A stretch of 64,000 bases of DNA from Haliscomenobacteraceae bacterium (GCA_947501115.1 CANMVX010000018.1:1-64000), one strand, 5' to 3'; shown: positions 17,730 through 27,410, counted from the first letter of the stretch. Notes: a model not told the origin generated them from the letters alone. A program made the numbers and translations.

Positions 17730-19502
17730 ATGAATTTATCTATGTTGGACTGGGGCATCATTTTTGCCTTTTTTGCCGTCACTTTATTCATTGGGCTTTA
17801 CGCCTCCCGGGGCGCTGGAAAGAGTTACTCAGAATTTTTTCTTTCAGGAAGAGACATGTCCTGGTGGCTTTTAGGGGTTTCAATGGTAGCGACTACTTTT
17901 TCTGCAGATACCCCCAATCTGGTTACCGATTTGGTTAGAACGCATGGTGTAGCTGGTAACTGGTCCTGGTGGGCTTTTCTACTAACGGGTATGCTTACCG
18001 TATTTGTGTATGCAAGATTGTGGAGAAGGTCGGGCGTTTTGACAGACTTAGAATTTTATGAACTTCGATACAGTGGAAAACCTGCCGCTTTTTTACGTGG
18101 CTTCAGAGCCATTTACCTCGGTGTTTTCTTCAATGTCATGATTATGGCCACTGTTTCCTTGGCAGCTATAAAAATTGGAGCCGTCATGCTCGATTTGGAA
18201 CCAGTAGAAACTTTGTTAATTACTTCAATCATTACCGTTATTTACACTTCTATTGGTGGATTAAAAGGGGTAGTTTTAACAGATTTTTTTCAGTTCGTTC
18301 TTGCCATGATAGGCATGGTGGTCGCAGCGGTTTATATTGTTAATCTGCCAGAAGTTGGCGGTTTAAGTAAAATGCTCGCTCACCCTAACGTGTCAGGCAA
18401 ATTAAATTTTTTACCTGACTTTTCCGATTCCAAGCAATTAATACCCTTGTTTCTAATGCCTTTAGCTGTACAATGGTGGAGTGTTTGGTACCCTGGGGCA
18501 GAACCCGGAGGTGGAGGTTATATTGCGCAAAGAATGTTATCGGCAAAAGATGAGAAAAACGCGGTAACGGCTACCCTGTTTTTCAATATAGCGCATTATG
18601 CCCTACGTCCATGGCCATGGATTCTTATAGCACTGGCAAGTTTGATTGTTTTTCCTGACATAGCTTCATTGCAAGCGGCTTTCCCCCATCTTGATCCCAA
18701 AGTGGTAAAAAATGACCTTGCTTTTTCGGCAATGCTCAATTTATTACCCGCTGGTTTGATTGGCTTACTCATCGCTGCTTTACTTTCAGCTTTCATGTCC
18801 ACTATTTCCACGCATTTAAACTGGGGATCAAGCTATGTGGTAAATGATTTTTACAAGCGATTTTTAAGACCTGATGCGCCTCAAAATGAACTGGTTAACG
18901 TTGGACGAATCTCCACCGTTGTCTTGATGATTATGGCAGCTTTGCTTGCATTAGCTTTAGAAAATGCGCTTCAGGCTTTCAATATATTATTACAAATCGG
19001 TGCAGGAACAGGCTTAATATTTATCCTTCGTTGGTTTTGGTGGAGAGTTAACGCATACAGCGAAATTACCGCTATGGTTGTTTCCTTTATGCTAGCCTTA
19101 TACTTTGAATTGGGTATGGAAAATCCTCTTCCTGAACACATCAAACTATTGGCCGGCGTTGGTATAACTACTTTAGCCTGGGTTGCAGTTACTTTTTTAA
19201 CAGCACCATCTTCACAGGAGACAATGCTCCGATTTTTTAAATTAATTCAACCTTCACCAACTGGTTGGAAACCTGTTATTGAAAAAGGTATTGCCTCAGG
19301 TGAACTCGATTCAAATGAGATTATTCCAGGCAAACTTCCAAATCAGATATTAGGCATGTTCCTTGGTTGTATCCTGGTTTATTCTGCGCTATTTTCAATT
19401 GGATTTATCATTTACGGCAATATGATGCCCGCTCTACTAAGTGGCTTTGTTGCCCTAATAAGTGGTTATTTGATGCTTAAAAACTGGGATAAGATTTATT
19501 GA
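17730..19502 (+). CDS. Sodium:solute symporter (SSS family)
   Basis: The protein has 590 residues with about 13-14 membrane segments. SSS hallmarks are SEFFLSGRDMSWWLLGVSM near the N-terminus, the conserved GLKGVVLTDFFQF segment and LLSAFMSTISTHLNWGSSYV around TM8. The family couples Na+ entry to uptake of sugars, amino acids or anions. Its place as last gene of the NagB-PhyH-GH20 set suggests it carries GlcNAc or a related sugar, an inference from neighbourhood only. A strong terminator follows at 19545. Confidence 0.9.
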   Translation: MNLSMLDWGIIFAFFAVTLFIGLYASRGAGKSYSEFFLSGRDMSWWLLGVSMVATTFSADTPNLVTDLVRTHGVAGNWSWWAFLLTGMLTVFVYARLWRRSGVLTDLEFYELRYSGKPAAFLRGFRAIYLGVFFNVMIMATVSLAAIKIGAVMLDLEPVETLLITSIITVIYTSIGGLKGVVLTDFFQFVLAMIGMVVAAVYIVNLPEVGGLSKMLAHPNVSGKLNFLPDFSDSKQLIPLFLMPLAVQWWSVWYPGAEPGGGGYIAQRMLSAKDEKNAVTATLFFNIAHYALRPWPWILIALASLIVFPDIASLQAAFPHLDPKVVKNDLAFSAMLNLLPAGLIGLLIAALLSAFMSTISTHLNWGSSYVVNDFYKRFLRPDAPQNELVNVGRISTVVLMIMAALLALALENALQAFNILLQIGAGTGLIFILRWFWWRVNAYSEITAMVVSFMLALYFELGMENPLPEHIKLLAGVGITTLAWVAVTFLTAPSSQETMLRFFKLIQPSPTGWKPVIEKGIASGELDSNEIIPGKLPNQILGMFLGCILVYSALFSIGFIIYGNMMPALLSGFVALISGYLMLKNWDKIY

Positions 19503-19544
19503 TCTTGAAAGTCAAAACAAATTTTTTCTTATAAAAATTCCTAA

Positions 19545-19576
19545 TAAAGGGTGACTTTTGTCACCCTTTACTTTTA
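19545..19576 (+). terminator. Rho-independent terminator after SSS transporter
   Basis: A perfect 11-bp stem, TAAAGGGTGAC (19545-19555) and GTCACCCTTTA (19560-19570), with a TTTT loop, is followed by CTTTTA. It ends the amino-sugar operon and separates it from the cbb3 operon that begins 37 bp later. Confidence 0.8.
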
Positions 19577-19586
19577 TATACCATAC

Positions 19587-19608
19587 CTACATTTACATCA
19601 AAATGTAG
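19587..19608. promoter_or_regulatory. Inverted repeat just upstream of ccoI
   Basis: CTACATTT (19587-19594), ACATCA, AAATGTAG (19601-19608): a perfect 8-bp inverted repeat that ends 4 bp before the ATG of ccoI. As DNA it could be an operator. As RNA it would be a hairpin covering the ribosome entry site. It does not match the FNR consensus. Confidence 0.5.
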
Positions 19609-19612
19609 TTGT

Positions 19613-22048
19613 ATGACCTTATATCCACCCGAACAGCAGGTTATCCCAAATGAAAAAAATACATCATCCATTATTGCTCAGGCAAGATGCGCACACTGTG
19701 GAGACCCCTGCTTACCCAATGAAGAGCAAACACCTGCCTTCTGTTGTGAAGGTTGTCAGACAGTCTATCAAATATTGGAGAAAAATAATCTTTGCGCCTA
19801 TTATTCCTCGACCGATTTAGCTCTCACCAGTCTTAAAGACAAGGAAAATCTTCATTTTGAATATTTAGATGATGATGATTTGGAAAACCAAATTTTATTT
19901 TTCAGAAGTCCAAATATTAGTCGGGTAAGGTTTGACCTACCCACCATTCATTGTGCCGCCTGTATCTGGTTACTGGAAAATCTACCACGATTACACGATG
20001 GCATTATAAGTGCCACCGTTCATTTTATTGAAAAGGAAATTCATATTTCTTTTAACGAATCAATCATTTCCTTAAGACAATTAGCCGAATTATTGGATAA
20101 AATAGGTTATCCACCCCTCATTCGATTAAATAAAGCACAAAAAAAACAATCTTCCAGCCATTCCAACGATCTATTTTATCAAATCGGCGTGGCAGGTTTT
20201 GCCTTCGGAAATAGCATGCTTTTTAGCTTTCCTGAATATCTGGGCCTGACCAAAGATTCTGATCCTTTTATTGTGCTAATACTGGGATATTTAAATCTAA
20301 GTTTAGGGATTCCCGTCCTTTTTTATAGCGCCCGTGAATACTTCATTTCTGCCTGGAAAGGATTGAAAATCAGGGATTATAACTTAGATATACCCATTGT
20401 TGTGGGCGCAACCACTCTTTTTGTCAGAAGTGCTTATGAAATCATTTCGCAAACAGGCTCCGGATACATGGATAGCCTGGCAGGATTTTTATTTTTTCTT
20501 CTGGCGGGCAAATGGTTCCAGGAAAGAACCTACAAGCAAATTGCTTTCGACCGGGATTATCAATCTTACTTTCCCATTGCGACAACTAAAATAACGGCTG
20601 AAGGTTTCGAAAACATTTCGCTTCCTAAATTGAAAAAAGGGGATGAAATTTTATTGAAAAATGGTGACTTAATCCCTGCCGATGGCCTGCTAAATTGTGC
20701 TTCTACTTCCATAGATTATAGTTTTGTAAGTGGTGAAGCTGCTTTAATTCCTGTTATAAAAGGCAAAAAAGTGTATGCAGGGGGAAAATGGCATGGTCAG
20801 GAAGGTTCAGTCTTACTCCGTGAATCTGTTTCGCAAAGTTATTTAACCCAATTGTGGAATGATCCCGCTTTTCAGAAAGAGGGAAACAATGTCAGGGTAC
20901 AACTCACTGGTCAAATATCAAAATACTTTACCTTTACTTTATTCACCATAGCTATTTTAACTCTAATATACTGGTATTCAACAGATAAATCTATCGCTCT
21001 CAATGCATTTACCGCGGTATTGATTGTAGCCTGTCCCTGTGCTGTGGCTCTTTCTGTACCTTTTACTTACGGTAATGTGCTCCGAATATTAGGTAAAAAG
21101 CATTTTTTTATAAAAAATGTAGCTGCCGTTGAAGCCATTTCCAATATTGATACTTTTGTTTTTGACAAAACAGGAACTATTACTTCTTCGCAGATTCAAC
21201 AAAGCAAGTACGAAGGTAAACCACTTTCACTTTATGAAATAAATCTCATTTTAAATCTTACTACCTCTTCTACCCATCCGGTAAGTGAGACGATTTATGA
21301 CTATTTTTTTAAAGGTAATGTTGAAAAATTACAAATTACAGCATGGGAAGAAAAAATTGGCAAAGGATTAAAGGCGGTCATAGACAGTCATCAAATCCTC
21401 ATAGGATCGGCCCAATGGATACAAGTTCCAGCGGAAGATCGAGAAAAGGGAAATGTATTTTTTGAAATTGACGGCAACTATATTGGGTATCTTTCCTATC
21501 ACAGAACCTGGCGGGAAGGAGCGGCTCCATTTATGGACTGGGCAAAAAGCAAGGGAGAAACCTATATTTTATCCGGCGATAATGATAATGAGAAGGAAAA
21601 ATTGAATCAATATTTCAATATACCTATTGAAAACATGTATTTTAAACAGACGCCGACCGATAAATTAGCCTTTATCAAAGCATTACAATTAAAAGGGCGG
21701 AAGGTATTTATGTTAGGTGACGGGCTGAATGACGCGGGTGCCTTACGACAAGCAAATTTTGGTATGGTGATTTCCGAAAACCAAAATAATTTTACGCCTG
21801 CATCTGATGCTATACTGGCAGCGAGCAAGTTAGATAAACTGGCAATGTATCTGACGTATGCCATAAAAAGTAAAAAACTGGTTTACCTGGCTTATGGCTT
21901 TGCCCTCATTTATAATGCCATAGGACTATATTTTGCGATACAGGGTGCGTTATCACCTGTTGTAGCGGCTATTCTCATGCCAACCAGCTCCATAACGGCG
22001 GTAATTTGGGGACTAAGTACGACTACTTATTATGCCAGGAAACTTTAA
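19613..22048 (+). CDS. ccoI: Copper-translocating P-type ATPase for cbb3 oxidase
   Basis: The protein has 811 residues. A Cys-rich N-terminal metal-binding region (CAHC 26-29, CCEGC 44-48) is followed by a ferredoxin-like HMA domain with CAAC at 114-117. Six to eight membrane segments follow, with the ion-binding CPC at 474-476. The phosphorylation motif DKTGT lies at 518-522, an HP motif in STHPVSET and the hinge GDGLNDAG near residue 705. The actuator motif reads SGEA rather than TGES. CcoI/FixI pumps deliver copper to the periplasmic side for cbb3 oxidase assembly. It is the first gene of the cco operon. Confidence 0.93.
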   Translation: MTLYPPEQQVIPNEKNTSSIIAQARCAHCGDPCLPNEEQTPAFCCEGCQTVYQILEKNNLCAYYSSTDLALTSLKDKENLHFEYLDDDDLENQILFFRSPNISRVRFDLPTIHCAACIWLLENLPRLHDGIISATVHFIEKEIHISFNESIISLRQLAELLDKIGYPPLIRLNKAQKKQSSSHSNDLFYQIGVAGFAFGNSMLFSFPEYLGLTKDSDPFIVLILGYLNLSLGIPVLFYSAREYFISAWKGLKIRDYNLDIPIVVGATTLFVRSAYEIISQTGSGYMDSLAGFLFFLLAGKWFQERTYKQIAFDRDYQSYFPIATTKITAEGFENISLPKLKKGDEILLKNGDLIPADGLLNCASTSIDYSFVSGEAALIPVIKGKKVYAGGKWHGQEGSVLLRESVSQSYLTQLWNDPAFQKEGNNVRVQLTGQISKYFTFTLFTIAILTLIYWYSTDKSIALNAFTAVLIVACPCAVALSVPFTYGNVLRILGKKHFFIKNVAAVEAISNIDTFVFDKTGTITSSQIQQSKYEGKPLSLYEINLILNLTTSSTHPVSETIYDYFFKGNVEKLQITAWEEKIGKGLKAVIDSHQILIGSAQWIQVPAEDREKGNVFFEIDGNYIGYLSYHRTWREGAAPFMDWAKSKGETYILSGDNDNEKEKLNQYFNIPIENMYFKQTPTDKLAFIKALQLKGRKVFMLGDGLNDAGALRQANFGMVISENQNNFTPASDAILAASKLDKLAMYLTYAIKSKKLVYLAYGFALIYNAIGLYFAIQGALSPVVAAILMPTSSITAVIWGLSTTTYYARKL

Positions 22049-22162
22049 TAGGATTACCCAATATAAGGAAGATTAGGAAGATGATAAATATCACTTCTTC
22101 ATCAGACAAATGTCATAATAATGTCACAGCATTCCTTTTAATTTTCGAAAAATTTCAAAGGC

Positions 22163-22330
22163 ATGCGTATCATCTTAGTATTGATTTTCCTTAGTCTGAT
22201 TCTTGCTTTACTATTTTTAGCTGCCTTTTTCTGGGCTGTAAAAAATGGGCAATATGAGGACGATCACACGCCATCGATTCGCATGCTTTGGGAAGATAAA
22301 AAACCAAAAGATTTATCACAAGAAGAATGA
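22163..22330 (+). CDS. ccoS: cbb3 oxidase assembly protein CcoS
   Basis: A 55-residue protein. One membrane helix (ILVLIFLSLILALLFLAAFF) is followed by WAVKNGQYEDDHTPSIRMLW, the typical CcoS signature (xFxWAxxxGQFDDxxxPxxRxL). CcoS is needed for cofactor insertion into cbb3 oxidase. Its stop overlaps the ATG of ccoNO (ATGA at 22327-22330), so translation is probably coupled. An upstream gap of 114 bp follows ccoI and has two direct TGTCA repeats but no clear FNR box. Confidence 0.92.
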   Translation: MRIILVLIFLSLILALLFLAAFFWAVKNGQYEDDHTPSIRMLWEDKKPKDLSQEE

Positions 22331-24465
22331 GAATGGCAAACTTAGAAACTTTTTATTATGACAACAAAATTGTCAGAAATTTCGCCATTGCGACCATTAT
22401 ATGGGGCATAGTTGGCATGTTGGTAGGGTTAATCGCTGCTTTTCAATTAATTTTTCCAGTACTTAATTTAGGCATTGCCGAAATAACATACGGCAGAATA
22501 CGACCATTACACACCAATGCAGCCATTTTTGCCTTTGTAGGAAATGGGATTTACATGGGAGTATATTACTCTCTACAAAGACTTTTGAAGGCCAGGATGT
22601 TCAGTAATTTCTTAAGTCAATTCCATTTTTGGGGCTGGCAATTAATTATAGTTTCCGCAGCAGTAACCTTACCTCTAGGATTAACCAGCGCCAAAGAATA
22701 TGCAGAATTGGAATGGCCCATCGACCTTGCTATAGCTGTGGTATGGATTGCATTTGGTATTAATCTGATCGGAACCTTGATTAAACGGAGAGAAAACCAC
22801 CTTTACGTGGCCATTTGGTTTTATATAGCCACCTGGATAACCATCACGGTTTTACATGTAGTCAACAATCTGGAAATACCTGTCAGTTTATGGAAATCGT
22901 ATGGTGTTTTTGCCGGTGTTCAAGACGCACTTATACAATGGTGGTATGGACACAATGCCGTGGCATTTTTCCTGACCACCCCTTATTTGGGACTCATGTA
23001 TTATTTCCTACCAAAGGCAGCAAACAGACCCGTCTATTCATATAAACTATCAATCATACACTTTTGGGCGCTCATATTTATTTACATTTGGGCAGGTCCT
23101 CACCATTTGTTGTACACCTCCCTACCCGATTGGGCCCAATCACTTGGCACTGTATTTTCTATTATGCTGATTGCCCCATCCTGGGGAGGAATGCTTAATG
23201 GTTTACTAACGCTAAGAGGCGCCTGGGATAGAGTGCGTCAGGATCATGTATTAAAATTCATGGTAGTGGCCATTACAGCTTATGGCATGGCTACTTTTGA
23301 AGGGCCCTTACTTTCCATTAAATCTGTAAATGCTATCAGCCATTACACCGACTGGACCATTGGGCACGTACATATTGGCACCTTAGGATGGAATGGATTC
23401 CTGACTTTTGGCATTCTCTACTGGTTAATCCCACGTTTATTTCAAACCAATATCTATTCCCAAAAGGCCGCAAACGCTCACTTTTGGATTGGCACTTTGG
23501 GTATTATTTTCTACGCCATACCACTCTATTGGGCAGGTTGGGTACAAAGTCTCATGTGGAAACAATTTACACCTGATGGATTTTTACAATACGGAAATTT
23601 CCTTGAGACCGTCGCACAGGTTTTACCTATGTATGCCATTCGCGCCATTGGCGGCACCTTGTACCTGAGTGGTGCAATACTTATGGCCTGGAATTTATTC
23701 AAAACCATGCAGGTAGGTGTATTTCTTGGCGATGAAAAACAGGAGGCACCTGCTCATTTAAGCACCCATGGAGCGCATGAAGGGGAACATTGGCATCGCT
23801 GGATTGAAAGGCGTCCTGTTCAAATGATGATTTTTGCAGCCATTGCTATCCTCATCGGAGGTATTGTTGAAATTTTTCCAATGGCTATGATTGAGTCCAA
23901 TATTCCTAAAATTGCATCTGTGAAACCATATACGCCATTGGAACTGGCGGGAAGAGATTTATACATCAGGGAAGGCTGTTTAGGCTGTCATTCACAAATG
24001 ATTCGTCCATTCAGATCGGAAACGGCACGATATGGAGAATATTCAAAATCAGGGGAATACATCTATGACCGGCCATTTCTTTGGGGGTCAAAAAGAACAG
24101 GGCCCGATCTTCACCGCGAAGGTGGAAAATATCCTGATACCTGGCATTATAATCACATGTATGACCCACTAAGTATGTCACCAGGTTCCATTATGCCTGC
24201 CTATCCATGGTTAATCAGGGATAAATTGAATGTCGATCAAATACCTAAAAAAATAAAGGTATTGAGAACCTTAGGTACACCCTATCAAGAAGGTTATGAA
24301 GATATAGCCCTGGAGGATCTGGAAAAACAAGCCGCTGGCATTGCTCAAAACTTAAAAAAGGATGGTATAAAGGATGAAAAACTAGCGCAGAGAGAAATAA
24401 TTGCTATGATTGCCTATTTGCAGCGACTTGGAACAGACATTAAGGTAAAAGCACCCGCCAACTAA
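22327..24465 (+). CDS. ccoNO: cbb3 cytochrome c oxidase, fused subunits I and II
   Basis: The protein has 712 residues. Residues about 1-465 are CcoN with 12 membrane helices and heme/copper histidines (RPLHTNAAIFAFVGNG, WWYGHNAVAFFLT, IGHVHIGTLGWNG). After a linker of about 30 residues, about 495-712 is CcoO: one anchor helix, then a mono-heme cytochrome domain with CLGCH (Cys551, Cys554, His555), SQMIRPFRSET and the axial Met region PGSIMPAYPWL. The complex reduces oxygen to water with high affinity and pumps protons. The N-O fusion is a known Bacteroidota arrangement. Confidence 0.96.
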   Translation: MRMANLETFYYDNKIVRNFAIATIIWGIVGMLVGLIAAFQLIFPVLNLGIAEITYGRIRPLHTNAAIFAFVGNGIYMGVYYSLQRLLKARMFSNFLSQFHFWGWQLIIVSAAVTLPLGLTSAKEYAELEWPIDLAIAVVWIAFGINLIGTLIKRRENHLYVAIWFYIATWITITVLHVVNNLEIPVSLWKSYGVFAGVQDALIQWWYGHNAVAFFLTTPYLGLMYYFLPKAANRPVYSYKLSIIHFWALIFIYIWAGPHHLLYTSLPDWAQSLGTVFSIMLIAPSWGGMLNGLLTLRGAWDRVRQDHVLKFMVVAITAYGMATFEGPLLSIKSVNAISHYTDWTIGHVHIGTLGWNGFLTFGILYWLIPRLFQTNIYSQKAANAHFWIGTLGIIFYAIPLYWAGWVQSLMWKQFTPDGFLQYGNFLETVAQVLPMYAIRAIGGTLYLSGAILMAWNLFKTMQVGVFLGDEKQEAPAHLSTHGAHEGEHWHRWIERRPVQMMIFAAIAILIGGIVEIFPMAMIESNIPKIASVKPYTPLELAGRDLYIREGCLGCHSQMIRPFRSETARYGEYSKSGEYIYDRPFLWGSKRTGPDLHREGGKYPDTWHYNHMYDPLSMSPGSIMPAYPWLIRDKLNVDQIPKKIKVLRTLGTPYQEGYEDIALEDLEKQAAGIAQNLKKDGIKDEKLAQREIIAMIAYLQRLGTDIKVKAPAN

Positions 24466-24476
24466 AATCAAATGCT

Positions 24477-24662
24477 ATGTATAAACATATTTTAGAGAGC
24501 GCAGGAAATATCAATTGGATGGCTATAGGGGCCTTAATCACTTTCTTTACCGTATTTGTGGTCAGTGCCATCCTGGCGTTTAAAAAAGATAGTTCCTACC
24601 TAAAAAAAATGTCGGAAATGCCTTTGGATAAGGTGAATTCTTCTACTATTAATCATGAATAA
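24477..24662 (+). CDS. ccoQ: cbb3 oxidase small subunit, CcoQ-like
   Basis: A 61-residue protein with one membrane helix (WMAIGALITFFTVFVVSAIL) followed by a short charged tail, FKKDSSYLKKMSEMPLDK. Position between CcoNO and CcoP and this architecture define CcoQ, which stabilises the oxidase. It starts 11 bp after ccoNO, and its 3' end overlaps the ccoP start by 8 nt. Confidence 0.8.
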   Translation: MYKHILESAGNINWMAIGALITFFTVFVVSAILAFKKDSSYLKKMSEMPLDKVNSSTINHE

Positions 24663-25533
24663 TATGAAAACTAAAATAGGTATTTTATTGCCCCTTTTCA
24701 TTATCATACAACTCCAATGGTTGTATTCACAAACCACTCAAACTTTCCCATTTTATGATAATTTTCTTAAAAATGGGTGGGTTTTCTTTACCTCGTTTGT
24801 GGTTCTTGGTGGATTTTTAGCCCTTTTAAATTTATTGAAGGTTATTCTGAAAATGCAGCAAATCCAGATATACAAGGAAATGGGAAAGGAAGCCTTTGAG
24901 GAGGCAGAAACGCAACCTTTTTCAGCTATCTTTAATCGATGGTATAAAAACTGGACCAGAGTGGTTCCCCAGGAAAAAGAGCATGAAATCATGTTCGACC
25001 ATCAATATGATGGTATCAGGGAACTGGACAACAGTTTACCCCCTTGGTGGGTAGCTATGTTTTATGTTACCATTATATTTGCCGGCGCATATATGGTTTA
25101 TTACCATTTCACAGATATGGGAGTATCCAGCCAGGAAGCTTACAATATAGAAATAAAGGAGGCCAATGCTGAAGTAAAAGCCTATTTAGCCACTCAGGCA
25201 AATAAAGTGGATGAAAATACAGCCATAGCACTAATGGATGAAGCCTCTTTATCGGCAGCAAAATCATTGTATGGGGTACACTGTGTGGCATGTCATGGTA
25301 CCATGGGCGAAGGAGGTGTAGGTCCAAATTTTACAGATAATTATTGGATTCATGGCGGAGATATCAAAAGCATTTTCAAGACCATAAAATATGGCGTTCC
25401 TGAAAAAGGGATGATCTCCTGGCAAGCACAGTTGAATCCATCCGATATGCAAAAATTAGGTAGTTACATTCTTTCCATGAAGGGAACTAATCCTCCTAAT
25501 GGCAAAGAACCACAAGGTATTGAGGTAAAATAA
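24655..25533 (+). CDS. ccoP: cbb3 cytochrome c oxidase subunit III
   Basis: The protein has 292 residues. An N-terminal helix (about 10-30) and a second helix (WVFFTSFVVLGGFLALLNLL) precede the FixP-like segment EHEIMFDHQYDGIRELDN, LPPWWVAMFY and a third helix (about 135-155). A single cytochrome c domain has CVACH (Cys210, Cys213, His214) and MISWQAQLNP with a Met ligand. Proteobacterial CcoP carries two hemes, and this shorter one-heme form is usual in Bacteroidota. It passes electrons to CcoO. Confidence 0.94.
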   Translation: MNNMKTKIGILLPLFIIIQLQWLYSQTTQTFPFYDNFLKNGWVFFTSFVVLGGFLALLNLLKVILKMQQIQIYKEMGKEAFEEAETQPFSAIFNRWYKNWTRVVPQEKEHEIMFDHQYDGIRELDNSLPPWWVAMFYVTIIFAGAYMVYYHFTDMGVSSQEAYNIEIKEANAEVKAYLATQANKVDENTAIALMDEASLSAAKSLYGVHCVACHGTMGEGGVGPNFTDNYWIHGGDIKSIFKTIKYGVPEKGMISWQAQLNPSDMQKLGSYILSMKGTNPPNGKEPQGIEVK

Positions 25534-25544
25534 AAGGTCAATTC

Positions 25545-26960
25545 ATGCAAAACGAACCTATCCACTCCCTTTATGATGAAGAAGATTCATTTAGGGATCA
25601 TATAGCCACTGTGGATGAAAAGGGAAAACGGAAATGGATTTTCCCGAAAATGACAAAAGGGGCTTATACCCAGGCCAGAAAATACCTGGCTTGGGTATTA
25701 ATTGCCATCTTATTTATAGGTCCCTTCTTAAGATATGATGGACAGCCATTTATATTATTCAATGTACTGGACAGACATTTTATCCTATTTGGCATTGTTT
25801 TCATGCCGCAAGATTTCCATCTTTTCGTACTGGCAATGATCACTTTTGTTTTGTTCATTGTCCTTTTTACCGTTATTTGGGGACGATTATTTTGTGGCTG
25901 GATATGCCCCCAAACCATTTTTATGGAAATGGTTTTTCGGAAAATAGAATATTGGATAGAAGGCGATGGACCTCAGCAAAGAAAATTATCCTCCGCTCCC
26001 TGGAACTTTGAGAAAACAGCCAAAAGAACCTTTAAATATATTATTTTTTATCTGATTTCATTTTTAATTGGAAATACCTTTCTTGCCTATATTACTGGAA
26101 GTGAACATGTTTTAAAAATTATTAGGGAACCAATTAGTAATCACCTGGCTGGTTTCATCGCAATGGTTCTTTTTTCTGGTGTTTTTTTCTTTGTTTTCGC
26201 TTATTTAAGAGAACAGGTTTGTACAGCCATTTGTCCTTATGGTCGCCTGCAAGGTGTTTTACTCGATGCCAATAGCATAGTGGTTGCCTACGATTATGTG
26301 AGAGGCGAACCAAGAACAAAATTAGCCAGAGAAGTGAAACCCTGTGGCGATTGTATAGACTGCAAACAATGTTTGTATGTATGTCCTACAGGTATAGATA
26401 TCAGAAATGGTACCCAGTTGGAATGTACCAATTGTACCGCTTGCATAGATGCCTGCGATGATATCATGGTTAAAATAAACAGACCCAAGGGATTAATCCG
26501 ATATGACAGCCATAATGGTATTCTTTCTGGAAGTAAAAATTTATGGACAAATAGGGTCAAAGCATACTCTTTACTATTAGTTCTTTTACTCAGCGTTTTA
26601 GGTTTTTTATTAGGCACAAGAGGCGATGTTGAATTGACAGTTATGCGAACCCCTGGAATGCTTTTTCAGGAAAATCCCGATGGACAAATCAGTAATTTAT
26701 ATAATTTTCAATTAGCAAATAAGACCAATAAGCCTATTCAAATAAAAATGATCACTAAAACGGAAGGTGCTACCATTAAAATAATAGGAGCCTTGAATCT
26801 ATTACCAGCGTCTGAAGTAAGTAAGGGATCCTTTTTCATTTATCTGCCAAAAGATAAACTGGAAGACCGTAAAACCGAAGTCAATCTAACCATTATGCAG
26901 GGCAAAAAGATATTAACTTCAATGAATACCAATTTCATGGGACCTATCACCTTTAAATAA
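25545..26960 (+). CDS. ccoG: cbb3 oxidase accessory protein CcoG (polyferredoxin)
   Basis: The protein has 471 residues with five membrane segments. Cys motifs are seen in WGRLFCGWICPQTIFMEMVF and EQVCTAICPYGRLQG. Two 4Fe-4S clusters of ferredoxin type are in CGDCIDCKQCLYVCPTGI and CTNCTACIDACDD. A C-terminal Ig-like domain follows (about 370-471). CcoG/RdxA is a cupric reductase that helps supply Cu(I) for cbb3 oxidase. It abuts ccoH directly. Confidence 0.94.
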   Translation: MQNEPIHSLYDEEDSFRDHIATVDEKGKRKWIFPKMTKGAYTQARKYLAWVLIAILFIGPFLRYDGQPFILFNVLDRHFILFGIVFMPQDFHLFVLAMITFVLFIVLFTVIWGRLFCGWICPQTIFMEMVFRKIEYWIEGDGPQQRKLSSAPWNFEKTAKRTFKYIIFYLISFLIGNTFLAYITGSEHVLKIIREPISNHLAGFIAMVLFSGVFFFVFAYLREQVCTAICPYGRLQGVLLDANSIVVAYDYVRGEPRTKLAREVKPCGDCIDCKQCLYVCPTGIDIRNGTQLECTNCTACIDACDDIMVKINRPKGLIRYDSHNGILSGSKNLWTNRVKAYSLLLVLLLSVLGFLLGTRGDVELTVMRTPGMLFQENPDGQISNLYNFQLANKTNKPIQIKMITKTEGATIKIIGALNLLPASEVSKGSFFIYLPKDKLEDRKTEVNLTIMQGKKILTSMNTNFMGPITFK

Positions 26961-27410
26961 ATGAATATGAAAATTTCCTGGGGTACTGGCATAGCCATTT
27001 TTTATAGTTTTTTCGTTATCGCAATGTTAGTATTTGTCTTTGCTGCAACAAAACAAGATAACAGCTTAGTTTCTGACACCTATTACGAGGAAGATTTAAG
27101 CTATCAGCTAAAATTGGATAAAATGCAACGGACAAATCAACTAAAACATGAATTTGTATTATCTATTGAACAAAATTCCAAAGGTATTTCTGTGACTATC
27201 CCGGAAGAACTACCTCATTTTAAGGGTAATATGACCTTATTTCACCCCGCTTATGCTTCATTAGACCAGGCATATCCGATTGAAAACAATGCACAACATA
27301 AACAGATAATACCGGTTGAAAAGCTGAAAAAGGGCCGGTGGTTGGTAAAAATTGAAGGAGAAAATGAGGGCAAGAAATATTTTCATGAAACCTATCTAAT
27401 TACGCCATGA
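26961..27410 (+). CDS. ccoH: FixH/CcoH family protein
   Basis: The protein has 149 residues. One N-terminal helix (WGTGIAIFYSFFVIAMLVFVF) is followed by the FixH signature DNSLVSDTYYEEDLSYQLKL and a periplasmic beta-rich domain. It is needed for late assembly of cbb3 oxidase. It begins directly after the ccoG stop and overlaps the next gene by 4 nt (ATGA-type), so translation is coupled. Confidence 0.9.
   Translation: MNMKISWGTGIAIFYSFFVIAMLVFVFAATKQDNSLVSDTYYEEDLSYQLKLDKMQRTNQLKHEFVLSIEQNSKGISVTIPEELPHFKGNMTLFHPAYASLDQAYPIENNAQHKQIIPVEKLKKGRWLVKIEGENEGKKYFHETYLITP

Noticed and set aside
22049-22162. FNR site before ccoS
   Set aside because: Only two direct TGTCA copies are seen; the TTGAT-n4-ATCAA palindrome is missing.
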